This document shows, piece by piece, positions 6,143 to 12,591 of a DNA stretch of 12,677 nt. How positions within the stretch are numbered: the stretch's first letter is position 1; every line of letters begins with the position of its first letter. The notes beneath the pieces were generated by a model. The model ran no database searches. It worked only from the letters and a program-made list of their open reading frames with translations, and was not told the DNA's origin. Source of the DNA: Bacillota bacterium. GTDB lineage: Bacteria; Bacillota; Clostridia; Oscillospirales; Acutalibacteraceae. Position numbers and translations under genes: made by a program. The stretch is taken from positions 1 through 12,677 of the forward strand of contig JAUZPX010000052.1 of assembly GCA_030705695.1 (NCBI GenBank), read 5' to 3'.

Positions 6143-8074
6143 ATGTGTAAAAAACCATTCTACATCACGACACCTATCTATTACCCGTCGGGAAAGGCTC
6201 ATATTGGTCATTGCTACACAACAGTAGCATGTGACGCTGCTGCCCGTCTTAAGCGAATGCAGGGTTATGATGTAATGTTTTTAACAGGTACCGACGAACA
6301 CGGTCAAAAAATCGAAATAAAAGCAGCAGAGGCAGGTGTTTCGCCGAAAGCCTATGTTGATGAAATTGTTGCAGGTTTTCAGGAGATTTGGAATCTTTTA
6401 AATATTTCAAACGATAAATTTATTCGTACAACCGATGATTATCACGAAGAAGCAGTAGCAAAGATTTTTAAAGCTCTTTACGATAAAGGCGAGATTTACA
6501 AAGGAAAATATGACGGTTGGTACTGTACTCCGTGCGAATCTTTCTGGACCGAACCTCAATTAAAAGACGGCAAATGCCCAGACTGCGGACGAGAAGTAAA
6601 ATGGGCTGAAGAAGAAGCGTATTTCTTTAAACTTTCAAAATATGCCGATAAATTATTAAAGCTCTATGAGGATCAGCCTGATTTTATTCAGCCTGAGAGC
6701 CGCAAAAACGAGATGATTTCTTTTATTAAAAGCGGACTTACAGACCTGTGTGTCAGCCGTACAAGCTTTACATGGGGCATTCAAGTGCCTTTTGACACTA
6801 AGCATGTTGTTTATGTCTGGATTGATGCGCTTACAAACTATATTACTGCACTTGGTTACTCAAGCGAAGACGACACGCAATATAAAAAATTCTGGCCTGC
6901 CGATGTTCATTTTGTTGGTAAAGAGATTGTGCGTTTTCATACAATTATTTGGCCGGCAATGCTTATGGCGCTTGATCTGCCTTTACCAAAACAGGTTTAC
7001 GGTCACGGTTGGCTTTTGTTTGGTGACGGAAGTAAAATGTCGAAGTCAAAAGGCAATGTAGTAGACCCTCAAATTCTCTGTGACCGTTACGGCGTAGATG
7101 CAATCCGTTATTTCCTTCTGCGTGAAATTCCGTTTGGATCAGACGGACTGTTTACAAACGAAGCATTGATTAACCGCATTAATTTTGATCTAGCAAACGA
7201 CCTTGGCAATCTGCTTTCAAGAACTACCGCAATGGTAGGAAAATATTTCGGAAAAACGATTCCTGCCGAAAGAGAAAGCGATTCTCTTGATAATGAGCTG
7301 ATTTCGCTTGCAACCTCGCTCAGAGATAAAGTGCAAACGAATATGGACAGCTATCAGTTTTCTGTTGCGCTTTCCGAAATATGGAAGCTAATTGCCCGAG
7401 CAAACAAATATATAGATGAAACAGCCCCTTGGGTTCTCGGTAAGGATGATAGCAAGAAAGCTAGACTTGCGGCTGTACTTTATAATCTTTGCGAGTGCCT
7501 GCGTATTGTGGCGATTCTTATTACACCGTTTATGCCAAACACTGCTCCAATAATTTTTAAACAGCTTGGCTGTAAGGAATCTGAAATTTCATACGAAAAT
7601 GCAAATAAATTTGGAGTATTATCCACTGATGCTGAAATAAGCAAGGGCGAAACGCTTTTCCCAAGAATCGATATTGAAAAAGAGATTGCAGAGCTTAATC
7701 AACTTATAAGTGCTAGCGCACCAAAAGTTGAGGAAGCACCTGCCGAAAATGTAGCCCTTATCGGTATAGATGATTTTGCCAAGGTCGAGCTAAAAGTAGC
7801 TAAGATAGTTGCTTGCGAGCCGATAAAAAAAGCAAAGAAGCTGTTAAAACTAACTTTGCATGATGGATTAAAAGAGCGAACTGTAGCTTCTGGCATTGCA
7901 AACTACTATAAACCAGAAGAACTCGTAAACCGCAATATTGTGCTTGTTTCAAATTTAAAGCCTGCTGTTCTTTGCGGAATCGAAAGCGAGGGCATGATCC
8001 TTGCAGCCGACGACGGTGAAAGTGTAAAAGTAATTTTTGTTGATGATATTACTCCAGGAAGTAAAATTCGCTGA
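6143..8074 (+). CDS. metG: Methionyl-tRNA synthetase
   Basis: Class I aminoacyl-tRNA synthetase that charges initiator and elongator tRNA-Met with methionine. The catalytic domain has the exact HIGH motif (20-23), a zinc-knuckle insertion with Cys128-x2-Cys131 and Cys145-x2-Cys148, and KMSKSKGN (KMSKS at 298-302). The helical anticodon-binding domain covers roughly 370-510. After an Ala/Glu/Pro-rich linker comes a C-terminal EMAP-II/Trbp111-like OB-fold tRNA-binding domain (about 540-643, SGIANYY and SEGMILAA). At 643 residues this is the usual dimeric Firmicute form. GGAGGA stands six bases before the ATG. tatD lies downstream, as in many Firmicutes, but separated here by a membrane-protein gene. 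A tRNA-Met gene lies about 3.4 kb downstream in the window. Confidence 0.98.
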   Translation: MCKKPFYITTPIYYPSGKAHIGHCYTTVACDAAARLKRMQGYDVMFLTGTDEHGQKIEIKAAEAGVSPKAYVDEIVAGFQEIWNLLNISNDKFIRTTDDYHEEAVAKIFKALYDKGEIYKGKYDGWYCTPCESFWTEPQLKDGKCPDCGREVKWAEEEAYFFKLSKYADKLLKLYEDQPDFIQPESRKNEMISFIKSGLTDLCVSRTSFTWGIQVPFDTKHVVYVWIDALTNYITALGYSSEDDTQYKKFWPADVHFVGKEIVRFHTIIWPAMLMALDLPLPKQVYGHGWLLFGDGSKMSKSKGNVVDPQILCDRYGVDAIRYFLLREIPFGSDGLFTNEALINRINFDLANDLGNLLSRTTAMVGKYFGKTIPAERESDSLDNELISLATSLRDKVQTNMDSYQFSVALSEIWKLIARANKYIDETAPWVLGKDDSKKARLAAVLYNLCECLRIVAILITPFMPNTAPIIFKQLGCKESEISYENANKFGVLSTDAEISKGETLFPRIDIEKEIAELNQLISASAPKVEEAPAENVALIGIDDFAKVELKVAKIVACEPIKKAKKLLKLTLHDGLKERTVASGIANYYKPEELVNRNIVLVSNLKPAVLCGIESEGMILAADDGESVKVIFVDDITPGSKIR

Positions 8075-8130
8075 TTATTCTTATAAATTAAGTAAGTACA
8101 AGACTGCTATTAAGAAAATGAGGTGCTAAT

Positions 8131-10515
8131 ATGTTAAATACGATTATCTTATTTTTGCCCGCTGTTTTTATGCTGTATCTTGGATTTATACTTTTTAACG
8201 AAACCAGAAAAGAAGAAGCGGAATACTACACAAAGAAAAAGAAATTATTCAGACAAATCGGATTTATAATTGAAGGTGCTCTTCTCATTTTCAGCATTCT
8301 TGACCTTGCAGGAATTAAGCCGTTTTCAAACGTAAAATACTTATGTCTGTGGTGTGCACTATTTGGTGCCATTGCGGTTTTTGTACCGATATTTGTTAAT
8401 TCTGAGCAAATCAAAGAAAAAATACGGTATATTTTTCGCTTTTCGCTCAGGGCACTTTTTGTTATAGCTTTTTTAGAGATTTTTATTTTTAATTTTAATT
8501 CGTTTCATCTTGCAAGCGGAAATTATCAGCAAAAAGACTTGCCGATTAAAAGTGCGACACTTCAAAATTTTGTTGCAAACGGAGCAACATTGCACACTAC
8601 AAGTCCGGGAAATGCGAGCATCATCGTAAGCAATATAAATATTCCCGTTGGAACTATCGAATTTAACGTGAGTTCAACCGAGAAATCCACAGTTTCTGTC
8701 AGCGCGGACTATGTGGATTCAACATATCTCGCAGGTCGCAGTCAAGCTATAAAAGCAGATGTAATAAGCGGAAATGCGCATTCAAGAATTATCCCAGTTG
8801 GACTTTCAGGTAATGTTTCAAAACTTACATTTAACTTTACAGTCGCTGATACAAACGAATTTATTACCGTTAGCGGAATAACGATAAACACACCAATTCC
8901 ATTGGATTTTTCATTTGTAAGGTTTTTCTTCCTGTTTTTCTCAAGCTTATTTATTTGTATTCTATTAAAATCCGTTAACTTAAGAAAACCATATTATGAG
9001 CAGCTTTATCAAACAAAACGTGCTTGCAAAATTATTACACTTGTTCTAATTGTTCTTGCGGCAAGCATGATTTATCTTGTTATGCAGACTAACGGAACTA
9101 CTATTTCAAAGGATCTTTCTTTAACTTCAGGAAATCAAATCACACAGGATATTGTCGATGCTTTTCAAAAAGGAAAAGTTTCATTAAATCTGCCGTCAGA
9201 TTCTAAGTTGGATCAAATAAAAAACCCTTACGATTTTAGCCAACGTGAGTCAGTAGGGCAGGATACACAGGCTACATGGGACCATGTGTATTATAACGGA
9301 CATTTATATTCATATTACGGTATTGCTCCTGTAATATTTATCTTTTTGCCTTATCATATTCTTACAGGATACTATTTCCCAAGCGATTGGGCAGTGTTCA
9401 TATTCGGAGCCATCGGAATTCTGTTTCTTGGCAAGCTATTCCTTTGCTTTATGCAAAAGTTCTTTAAAGATGTTCCCGCAGGATTTGTGATTATGGGGAT
9501 GATAATGCTTCAAGTGTCATGCGGAGCATGGTTCTGTTTTCCGACTCCCAACTTTTATGAGATTTCCCAAACGTCGGGATTTTGTTGTATGACAATCGGA
9601 GCATACTTCCTGTTTTCGAGCAATGTTATCGGCGGCGGAAAGCTTTCATATAGGCGGCTAACGCTTTCAGGCATATTTATGGCGCTTGCGGTTCTTTGCC
9701 GTCCGACGCATATTTTGTATTGCTTTGTTGCCGTGTTAATTATTGCGGTATATTTTTGGGAACAAAGAAAGAAACAAAAAACCACGCTCAAAAAGAATAA
9801 TATAGAAAAATTTAATTACTCAAAGTATATTTTATGCGCATTATTGCCTTATGTTATATTTGGCGGCATTCAAATGATATATAATTTTGCTCGTTTCGGC
9901 TCGTTTTTCGACTTCGGTATAAAGTATTCTTTAACTATCAATGACTTTACTCGTTCCACATACGATACTCACATGATGCTTATCGGATTTTTCAATTTCC
10001 TTATTACCGTACCCGGAGTTACTACTGTATTTCCTTTTATACAGTCAAATTTCCAAACGCTTAATACAAACGGCTATTATTTCATTGCAAACACCAGTGC
10101 AGTTGGGTTGTTATTTAGAGCAATTCCGATGTTTGCATATTTCTATGCCTACAAAGCATTTAAGCTGCTGCCCAAAGGAAAACGCTTAAAACCAACTGTA
10201 TATATGTTGCTTGGCTGTATTGCGGTTCCGTTTGCTATTATTTTTTCAATTTGGCAAAGCGGATACGGCGTGCGTTATTGTGTAGACTTCAACTGGGAAA
10301 TGCTTTTAGGAGCATTTGCAATAGCATTTACAGTTTATATGCATATTAAAAACACAACAATACAGAAGAAACTTTATAATCTGTTTGTAATATCACTTGT
10401 ACTCTGTGTGATTGTCAACGGCGCTATGATATACACATATCTTTACGGTGCAATGGGAACGGGTATTCAAGCACATTTATCATCTTTTGGACGTTTGTTT
10501 GAATTCTGGAGATAA
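8131..10515 (+). CDS. Large polytopic membrane protein, GT-C glycosyltransferase-like
   Basis: 794 residues with roughly 14 hydrophobic segments by eye. Four span residues 3-120 (near 3-22, 43-62, 68-90, 103-122). A ~135-residue beta-rich, Ser/Thr/Asn-rich, probably extracytoplasmic domain follows (about 125-258), then two more segments (260-282, 300-318). Next is an external loop with AFQKGKVSLNLPSDSKL, NPYDFS and WDHVYYNGHLYSYYGIAPVIF-type residues (about 345-403), and then many further segments. The pattern of a gene-product loop with NPYD, an Asp before Y-NG-YYSYYG-P, and a later LCRPT and RFGS-FDFG is one I associate with bacterial GT-C/ArnT-PMT-like proteins that use polyprenyl-phosphate sugars. 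This would place it in cell-wall or surface glycan assembly. Activity and substrate are not shown by the sequence. AGGTG precedes the ATG. It lies 56 bp after metG with no terminator between, and 5 bp before tatD. Confidence 0.75.
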   Translation: MLNTIILFLPAVFMLYLGFILFNETRKEEAEYYTKKKKLFRQIGFIIEGALLIFSILDLAGIKPFSNVKYLCLWCALFGAIAVFVPIFVNSEQIKEKIRYIFRFSLRALFVIAFLEIFIFNFNSFHLASGNYQQKDLPIKSATLQNFVANGATLHTTSPGNASIIVSNINIPVGTIEFNVSSTEKSTVSVSADYVDSTYLAGRSQAIKADVISGNAHSRIIPVGLSGNVSKLTFNFTVADTNEFITVSGITINTPIPLDFSFVRFFFLFFSSLFICILLKSVNLRKPYYEQLYQTKRACKIITLVLIVLAASMIYLVMQTNGTTISKDLSLTSGNQITQDIVDAFQKGKVSLNLPSDSKLDQIKNPYDFSQRESVGQDTQATWDHVYYNGHLYSYYGIAPVIFIFLPYHILTGYYFPSDWAVFIFGAIGILFLGKLFLCFMQKFFKDVPAGFVIMGMIMLQVSCGAWFCFPTPNFYEISQTSGFCCMTIGAYFLFSSNVIGGGKLSYRRLTLSGIFMALAVLCRPTHILYCFVAVLIIAVYFWEQRKKQKTTLKKNNIEKFNYSKYILCALLPYVIFGGIQMIYNFARFGSFFDFGIKYSLTINDFTRSTYDTHMMLIGFFNFLITVPGVTTVFPFIQSNFQTLNTNGYYFIANTSAVGLLFRAIPMFAYFYAYKAFKLLPKGKRLKPTVYMLLGCIAVPFAIIFSIWQSGYGVRYCVDFNWEMLLGAFAIAFTVYMHIKNTTIQKKLYNLFVISLVLCVIVNGAMIYTYLYGAMGTGIQAHLSSFGRLFEFWR

Positions 10516-10520
10516 TTATA

Positions 10521-11282
10521 ATGCAAACCATTTTTGACAGCCATGCTCATTATGATGACGAAGCCTTTGATAACGATCGTGATGAATTGCTTATTCATCT
10601 AAACGAAAGCGGCGTTTGCGGTATTGTAAACAACGCCACAGACATTAAAACCTCACGCTTTAATGTTGAATTTGTAAAAAAATATCCGTTTATATACGGA
10701 ACAGCGGGAATTCATCCTGAGTGCGCTTCAAATATCCATGAAGAAGATTACAAGGAACTTCGAGAAATTCTTAAAGAAGAAAAAATCGTTGCGGTAGGGG
10801 AAATCGGACTGGATTATTATTGGAAAGATGTTCCCAAAGAGGAGCAGCTTATAGTTTTCGAGCGTCAGTTGCAACTTGCACTTGAGGTCGATATGCCTGT
10901 TATTATCCACGATCGTGAAGCCCACGGCGATACATTTTTACTTCTTAGCAAGTATAAGCCAAAGGGCTTTCTTCATAGCTTTTCAGGCAGTGTCGAGATG
11001 ATGCGTGAAGCGGTAAAACTCGGATTATCAATTAGCCTTGGCGGAGTTGTGACATTTAAAAACGCAAGGCACAGTGTTGATGTTGCAAGAGAAGTCCCTA
11101 TAGACCGCTTGCTTTTGGAAACAGATGCGCCGTATCTTTCTCCTGTACCGTTTCGTGGCAAGCGCTGCGATTCTTCGATGATACGCTATACTGCCGAGAA
11201 AATAGCGGAGATTCGTCAAACATCAACAGACGAAATTATCCGCCAAACAAGAGAAAACGCCAAAAAAATGTTTGGAATTTGA
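10521..11282 (+). CDS. tatD: TatD-family metal-dependent hydrolase / DNase
   Basis: Amidohydrolase-superfamily TIM barrel; characterised members are Mg-dependent 3'-5' DNases, and a D-aminoacyl-tRNA deacylase role has also been reported for relatives. Metal ligands are all visible: His8 and His10 in DSHAH, Glu94 in GEIGLDYYW, His130 in PVIIHDREAH, His152 in GFLHSFSG, and Asp202 in LLLETDAPYLSP. At 253 residues it is the normal length. The ATG begins 5 bp after the upstream stop, and a GGAG inside the end of that gene is the likely ribosome-binding site, so translation is probably coupled. Genes rnmV and rsmA, which often follow tatD in Firmicutes, are not next; a tRNA cluster is there instead. 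Confidence 0.95.
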   Translation: MQTIFDSHAHYDDEAFDNDRDELLIHLNESGVCGIVNNATDIKTSRFNVEFVKKYPFIYGTAGIHPECASNIHEEDYKELREILKEEKIVAVGEIGLDYYWKDVPKEEQLIVFERQLQLALEVDMPVIIHDREAHGDTFLLLSKYKPKGFLHSFSGSVEMMREAVKLGLSISLGGVVTFKNARHSVDVAREVPIDRLLLETDAPYLSPVPFRGKRCDSSMIRYTAEKIAEIRQTSTDEIIRQTRENAKKMFGI

Positions 11283-11315
11283 TTTATTAATACAGCATAG
11301 TATGTTTTTATAGAG

Positions 11316-11340
11316 ATATTTGCTTTAAAAAAGCAAATAT
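11316..11340. repeat. AT-rich hairpin after tatD
   Basis: ATATTTGCTT and its complement form a 10-11 bp stem around an A-rich loop, 33 bases after tatD. No T-run follows on the plus strand, so it is at best a weak terminator; it could protect the mRNA 3' end. Confidence 0.5.
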
Positions 11341-11394
11341 TAAGCGTATGGAATTTTCAAGTGGGTTATTTTTCGCTAAAATGTAAAAAATCTC

Positions 11395-11423
11395 TTGACA
11401 AAACCACTGCTTTCGCATATAAT
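11395..11423 (+). promoter_or_regulatory. Consensus promoter of the tRNA cluster
   Basis: TTGACA (11395-11400), exactly 17 bp, TATAAT (11418-11423): a full SigA consensus, as expected for stable RNA genes. The first tRNA starts 33 bases after the -10. Confidence 0.92.
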
Positions 11424-11456
11424 AGCTTTTGCGCTATCTAAACGAAAGTGCAATTT

Positions 11457-11533
11457 GGCGGAATAGCTCAGCTGGCTAGAGCATTCGGTTCATACCCGAA
11501 GTGTCGTAGGTTCAAGTCCTATTTCCGCTACCA
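11457..11533 (+). tRNA. tRNA-Met (anticodon CAT), elongator type
   Basis: Complete cloverleaf with encoded CCA. The acceptor GGCGGAA pairs with TTCCGCT (first pair G-U). The D-stem is GCTC/GAGC. The anticodon stem TTCGG/CCGAA encloses loop TTCATAC, and the T-arm is GTAGG-TTCAAGT-CCTAT. The anticodon stem lacks the three G-C pairs of initiator tRNA, so this is elongator Met. A lysidine-modified Ile2 tRNA with CAT is a less likely alternative. Confidence 0.96.
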
Positions 11534-11535
11534 AT

Positions 11536-11610
11536 GGCCCGGTGGTCAAGCGGTTAAGACACCGCCCTTTCACGGCGGTAACACGGGTTCGATTCCCGTC
11601 CGGGTCACCA
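11536..11610 (+). tRNA. tRNA-Glu (anticodon TTC)
   Basis: Begins two bases after tRNA-Met. The acceptor GGCCCGG pairs with CCGGGTC (one G-U), the anticodon stem is CCGCC/GGCGG with loop CTTTCAC, and the T-arm is ACGGG-TTCGATT-CCCGT. CCA is encoded. It is co-transcribed with tRNA-Met. Confidence 0.97.
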
Positions 11611-11614
11611 CAAA

Positions 11615-11643
11615 AAGCCTCCGAATAAGTTTTTCGGAGGTTT
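11615..11643 (+). terminator. Terminator-like hairpin between tRNA-Glu and tRNA-Leu
   Basis: An 11-bp stem (11615-11625 with 11633-11643, one G-U, core CCTCCGAA) ends in TTT only. It may terminate part of the transcripts or serve as a processing site. tRNA-Leu has no obvious promoter of its own behind it, so read-through must occur. Confidence 0.55.
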
Positions 11644-11653
11644 CGCTACACCT

Positions 11654-11739
11654 GCCGGTGTGGTGGAATGGCAGACACAAGGGACTTAAAATCCCTCGGT
11701 GGCAACATCGTGCCGGTTCAAGTCCGGCCACCGGCACCA
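11654..11739 (+). tRNA. tRNA-Leu (anticodon TAA)
   Basis: 86-nt class II tRNA with a long variable arm. The acceptor GCCGGTG pairs with CACCGGC, the anticodon stem AGGGA/TCCCT encloses loop CTTAAAA, the variable arm is CGGTGGCAACATCG, the T-arm is TGCCGG-TTCAAGT-CCGGC-like, and CCA is encoded. It is the last tRNA before the terminator. Confidence 0.96.
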
Positions 11740-11745
11740 AGAATT

Positions 11746-11794
11746 ATAAATCCGAACCTTTTTCCAATTTGAGAAGGGTTCGGATTTATTTTAT
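11746..11794 (+). terminator. Rho-independent terminator of the tRNA cluster
   Basis: A 13-bp perfect stem (11746-11758 with 11777-11789, core AATCCGAACC) can extend inward through U-G and U-A pairs and is followed by TTTTAT. From here to the next promoter (11795-11885) the DNA is AT-rich and I see no gene. Confidence 0.88.
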
Positions 11795-11885
11795 GCTTTA
11801 TGTAATTTCAAGTTGTTCTGTGATCTATTCTATAATTCAAGCAAAATGGATTTTGAAATTATAGTGTGATTTTATAAATTAGTTG

Positions 11886-11932
11886 TTGACTTTTTCCCGT
11901 ACATTAATTATAATTATTGTACGGGAAAAAGT
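11886..11932 (+). promoter_or_regulatory. Promoter with 44-bp dyad operator of RHH gene 1
   Basis: TTGACT (11886-11891), 17 bp, TATAAT (11909-11914). A perfect 14-bp inverted repeat (11889-11902 with 11919-11932, arm CTTTTTCCCGTAC plus one A-T pair) flanks a 16-nt centre that holds the -10 box. One arm fills the -35 to -10 spacer and the other covers the expected start of transcription, so a protein bound here would block RNA polymerase. The obvious candidate is the ribbon-helix-helix protein encoded directly downstream (autorepression, inferred). Confidence 0.85.
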
Positions 11933-11943
11933 GGGGTGATTAT

Positions 11944-12132
11944 TTGAGTCCTCGTACTGGCAGACCGCCGTCCGATAACCCTAAGAATAGTCGAGTGGAG
12001 ATACGCATGACATCCGAAGATGAAGAGAAACTTGATTATTGTTGTGAGGTCACCGGAAAAACGCGATCCGAGATTGCGCGGGAAGGGATAGATATTGTTT
12101 ATACCAGACTACGCAAACTCGAAAAAAAATAG
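11944..12132 (+). CDS. Small ribbon-helix-helix (CopG/Arc-like) DNA-binding protein, copy 1
   Basis: 62 residues from a TTG start with GGGGTGAT upstream. The layout matches copy 2 (same TTATTTG context), which decides the start. A flexible Pro/Arg-rich arm (SPRTGRPPSDNPKN) precedes a predicted beta strand RVEIRM. Helix 1, TSEDEEKLDYCCEVTG, the turn KTRSE and helix 2, IAREGIDIVYTRLRK, follow. This is the classic ribbon-helix-helix order, which dimerises and inserts the strand pair into the major groove. It is homologous to copy 2 (shared EK-YC-TRS-G-Y-LRK pattern) but strongly diverged. It is more GC-rich than the flanking non-coding DNA. Its terminal Lys codons form the U-tract of the antisense RNA terminator. 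Probable autorepressor; any wider targets are unknown. Confidence 0.85.
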   Translation: MSPRTGRPPSDNPKNSRVEIRMTSEDEEKLDYCCEVTGKTRSEIAREGIDIVYTRLRKLEKK

Positions 12133-12172
12133 AAGGAAGCGGTGCCAAATCACAAAATAAGCCACCACTTCC
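12122..12172 (-). terminator. Intrinsic terminator of small RNA copy 1
   Basis: Minus-strand 10-bp stem with one U-G pair, an 18-nt loop and an 8-nt T-run. The T-run is the complement of the AAAAAAAA that encodes the last Lys codons of RHH gene 1. Confidence 0.78.
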
Positions 12173-12204
12173 ACTGCCAACAACCGCCAAAAGACAGTTA
12201 CAGC
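12122..12204 (-). ncRNA. Predicted ~83-nt structured small RNA, copy 1, convergent with RHH gene 1
   Basis: Predicted from a full minus-strand promoter and a terminator 32 nt after the expected start. Read on the minus strand: hairpin A pairs ACTGTC (12198-12193) with GGCAGT (12178-12173) around a 14-nt loop. It is followed without a gap by terminator hairpin B, GGAAGTGGTG with CACCGCTTCC (12172-12163 with 12144-12135), an 18-nt loop and TTCTATTTTTTTT. On the minus strand the one odd pair in hairpin B is U-G, while on the plus strand it would be a C-A mismatch, so the minus strand is the one made into RNA. The 3' end overlaps the last codons of RHH gene 1. No open reading frame of note. Function unknown. 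Confidence 0.7.
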
Positions 12205-12258
12205 GTAAATATTATAACATGCGCTGAATTTTCTTTCAAGGAGTTGTTGGAAAACAAT
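12181..12258. repeat. 78-bp direct repeat, copy 1 (small-RNA promoter and 5' half)
   Basis: Identical base for base to 12600-12677 at an offset of 419 bp. It holds the minus-strand promoter and first part of the small RNA. Copy 2 is cut by the window end, so the true repeat may be longer. Confidence 0.97.
12201..12239 (-). promoter_or_regulatory. Minus-strand promoter of small RNA copy 1, with a dyad centred on its -10
   Basis: On the minus strand TTGAAA (12239-12234), 17 bp, TATAAT (12216-12211), with TGT just before it giving an extended -10. CAGCG and CGCTG (12201-12205 and 12222-12226) form an inverted repeat with 16-nt spacing whose centre coincides with the centre of the -10. This is the same cradle geometry as the RHH operators, with shorter arms. 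Confidence 0.78.
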
Positions 12259-12307
12259 TGTTTAGCACTTTTTTATAATTATAGACTATTTATTTTTAAA
12301 AATATGC

Positions 12308-12355
12308 TTGACAACTTGGAACGCAAGTTATATAATTATCTTGCGTTCCAAGTTG
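12308..12355 (+). promoter_or_regulatory. Promoter with 44-bp dyad operator of RHH gene 2
   Basis: Full consensus TTGACA (12308-12313), 17 bp, TATAAT (12331-12336). A perfect 16-bp inverted repeat (12312-12327 with 12340-12355, arm CAACTTGGAACGCAAG) is centred exactly on the -10. The total span is 44 bp, as for gene 1, but the arm sequence is unrelated. Likely the autoregulatory operator of the RHH protein downstream (inferred). Confidence 0.87.
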
Positions 12356-12367
12356 GGAGGTGGTTAT

Positions 12368-12550
12368 TTGAAGGAACGAAAAAAGCCGGGACCTCATCCA
12401 GAAAAGCCTTTGGAGCATGACCTTAAGGTGAGAGTTGATAATGAATCTTTAGAAAAAATAGAGTATTGCATGAAGATTTTAAATATTACTCGGTCTGATG
12501 TCTTGCGTAAAGGTGTTAATTCATTGTATGAGGAACTCCGAAAAAAATAG
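12368..12550 (+). CDS. Small ribbon-helix-helix (CopG/Arc-like) DNA-binding protein, copy 2
   Basis: 60 residues from TTG with GGGAGGTGG upstream. An upstream TTG at 12308 is in frame, but it would place the start inside the -35 box, so I reject it. A basic arm (MKERKKPGPHPEKP) is followed by strand DLKVRV, helix 1 DNESLEKIEYCMKIL, the turn NITRSD and helix 2 VLRKGVNSLYEELRKK. It is the same fold and length as copy 1. The strand residue that is Glu in copy 1 (RVEIRM) is Lys here (DLKVRV), in the part of the fold that reads DNA, matching the different operator. It ends in Lys-Lys codons that serve the antisense terminator. A role beyond autoregulation is unknown. Confidence 0.85.
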   Translation: MKERKKPGPHPEKPLEHDLKVRVDNESLEKIEYCMKILNITRSDVLRKGVNSLYEELRKK

Positions 12551-12591
12551 AAGGAAGCGGCTCTTCTCTCATCAAAGTCGAAGCCACTTCC
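12541..12591 (-). terminator. Intrinsic terminator of small RNA copy 2
   Basis: Minus-strand 10-bp stem with one U-G pair, a 19-nt loop and a 7-nt T-run opposite the last codons of RHH gene 2. Confidence 0.77.

Noticed and set aside
7619..7627. TTATCCACT, one base off the DnaA box TTATCCACA
   Set aside because: A single near-match inside metG with no cluster of boxes or AT-rich unwinding region; expected by chance.
11448..11864. 138-codon open frame on the plus strand
   Set aside because: It runs through all three tRNA genes and the terminator; it is a by-product of tRNA sequence, not a gene.
11889..11932. TTTCCCG/CGGGAAA half-sites resembling the Noc-binding sequence
   Set aside because: The halves are 20 bases apart rather than adjacent as in the NBS palindrome, and the dyad is better explained as the operator of the adjacent RHH gene.
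12142..12420. 92-codon open frame bridging the two RHH genes
   Set aside because: It crosses the small RNA, its promoter, the RHH 2 promoter and operator, and ends inside RHH gene 2 in another frame. It has no ribosome-binding site and no family resemblance.
11886..12550. Type II toxin-antitoxin system with an RHH antitoxin
   Set aside because: No toxin gene of any recognisable kind lies next to either RHH gene; the only partner seen is the convergent RNA unit.
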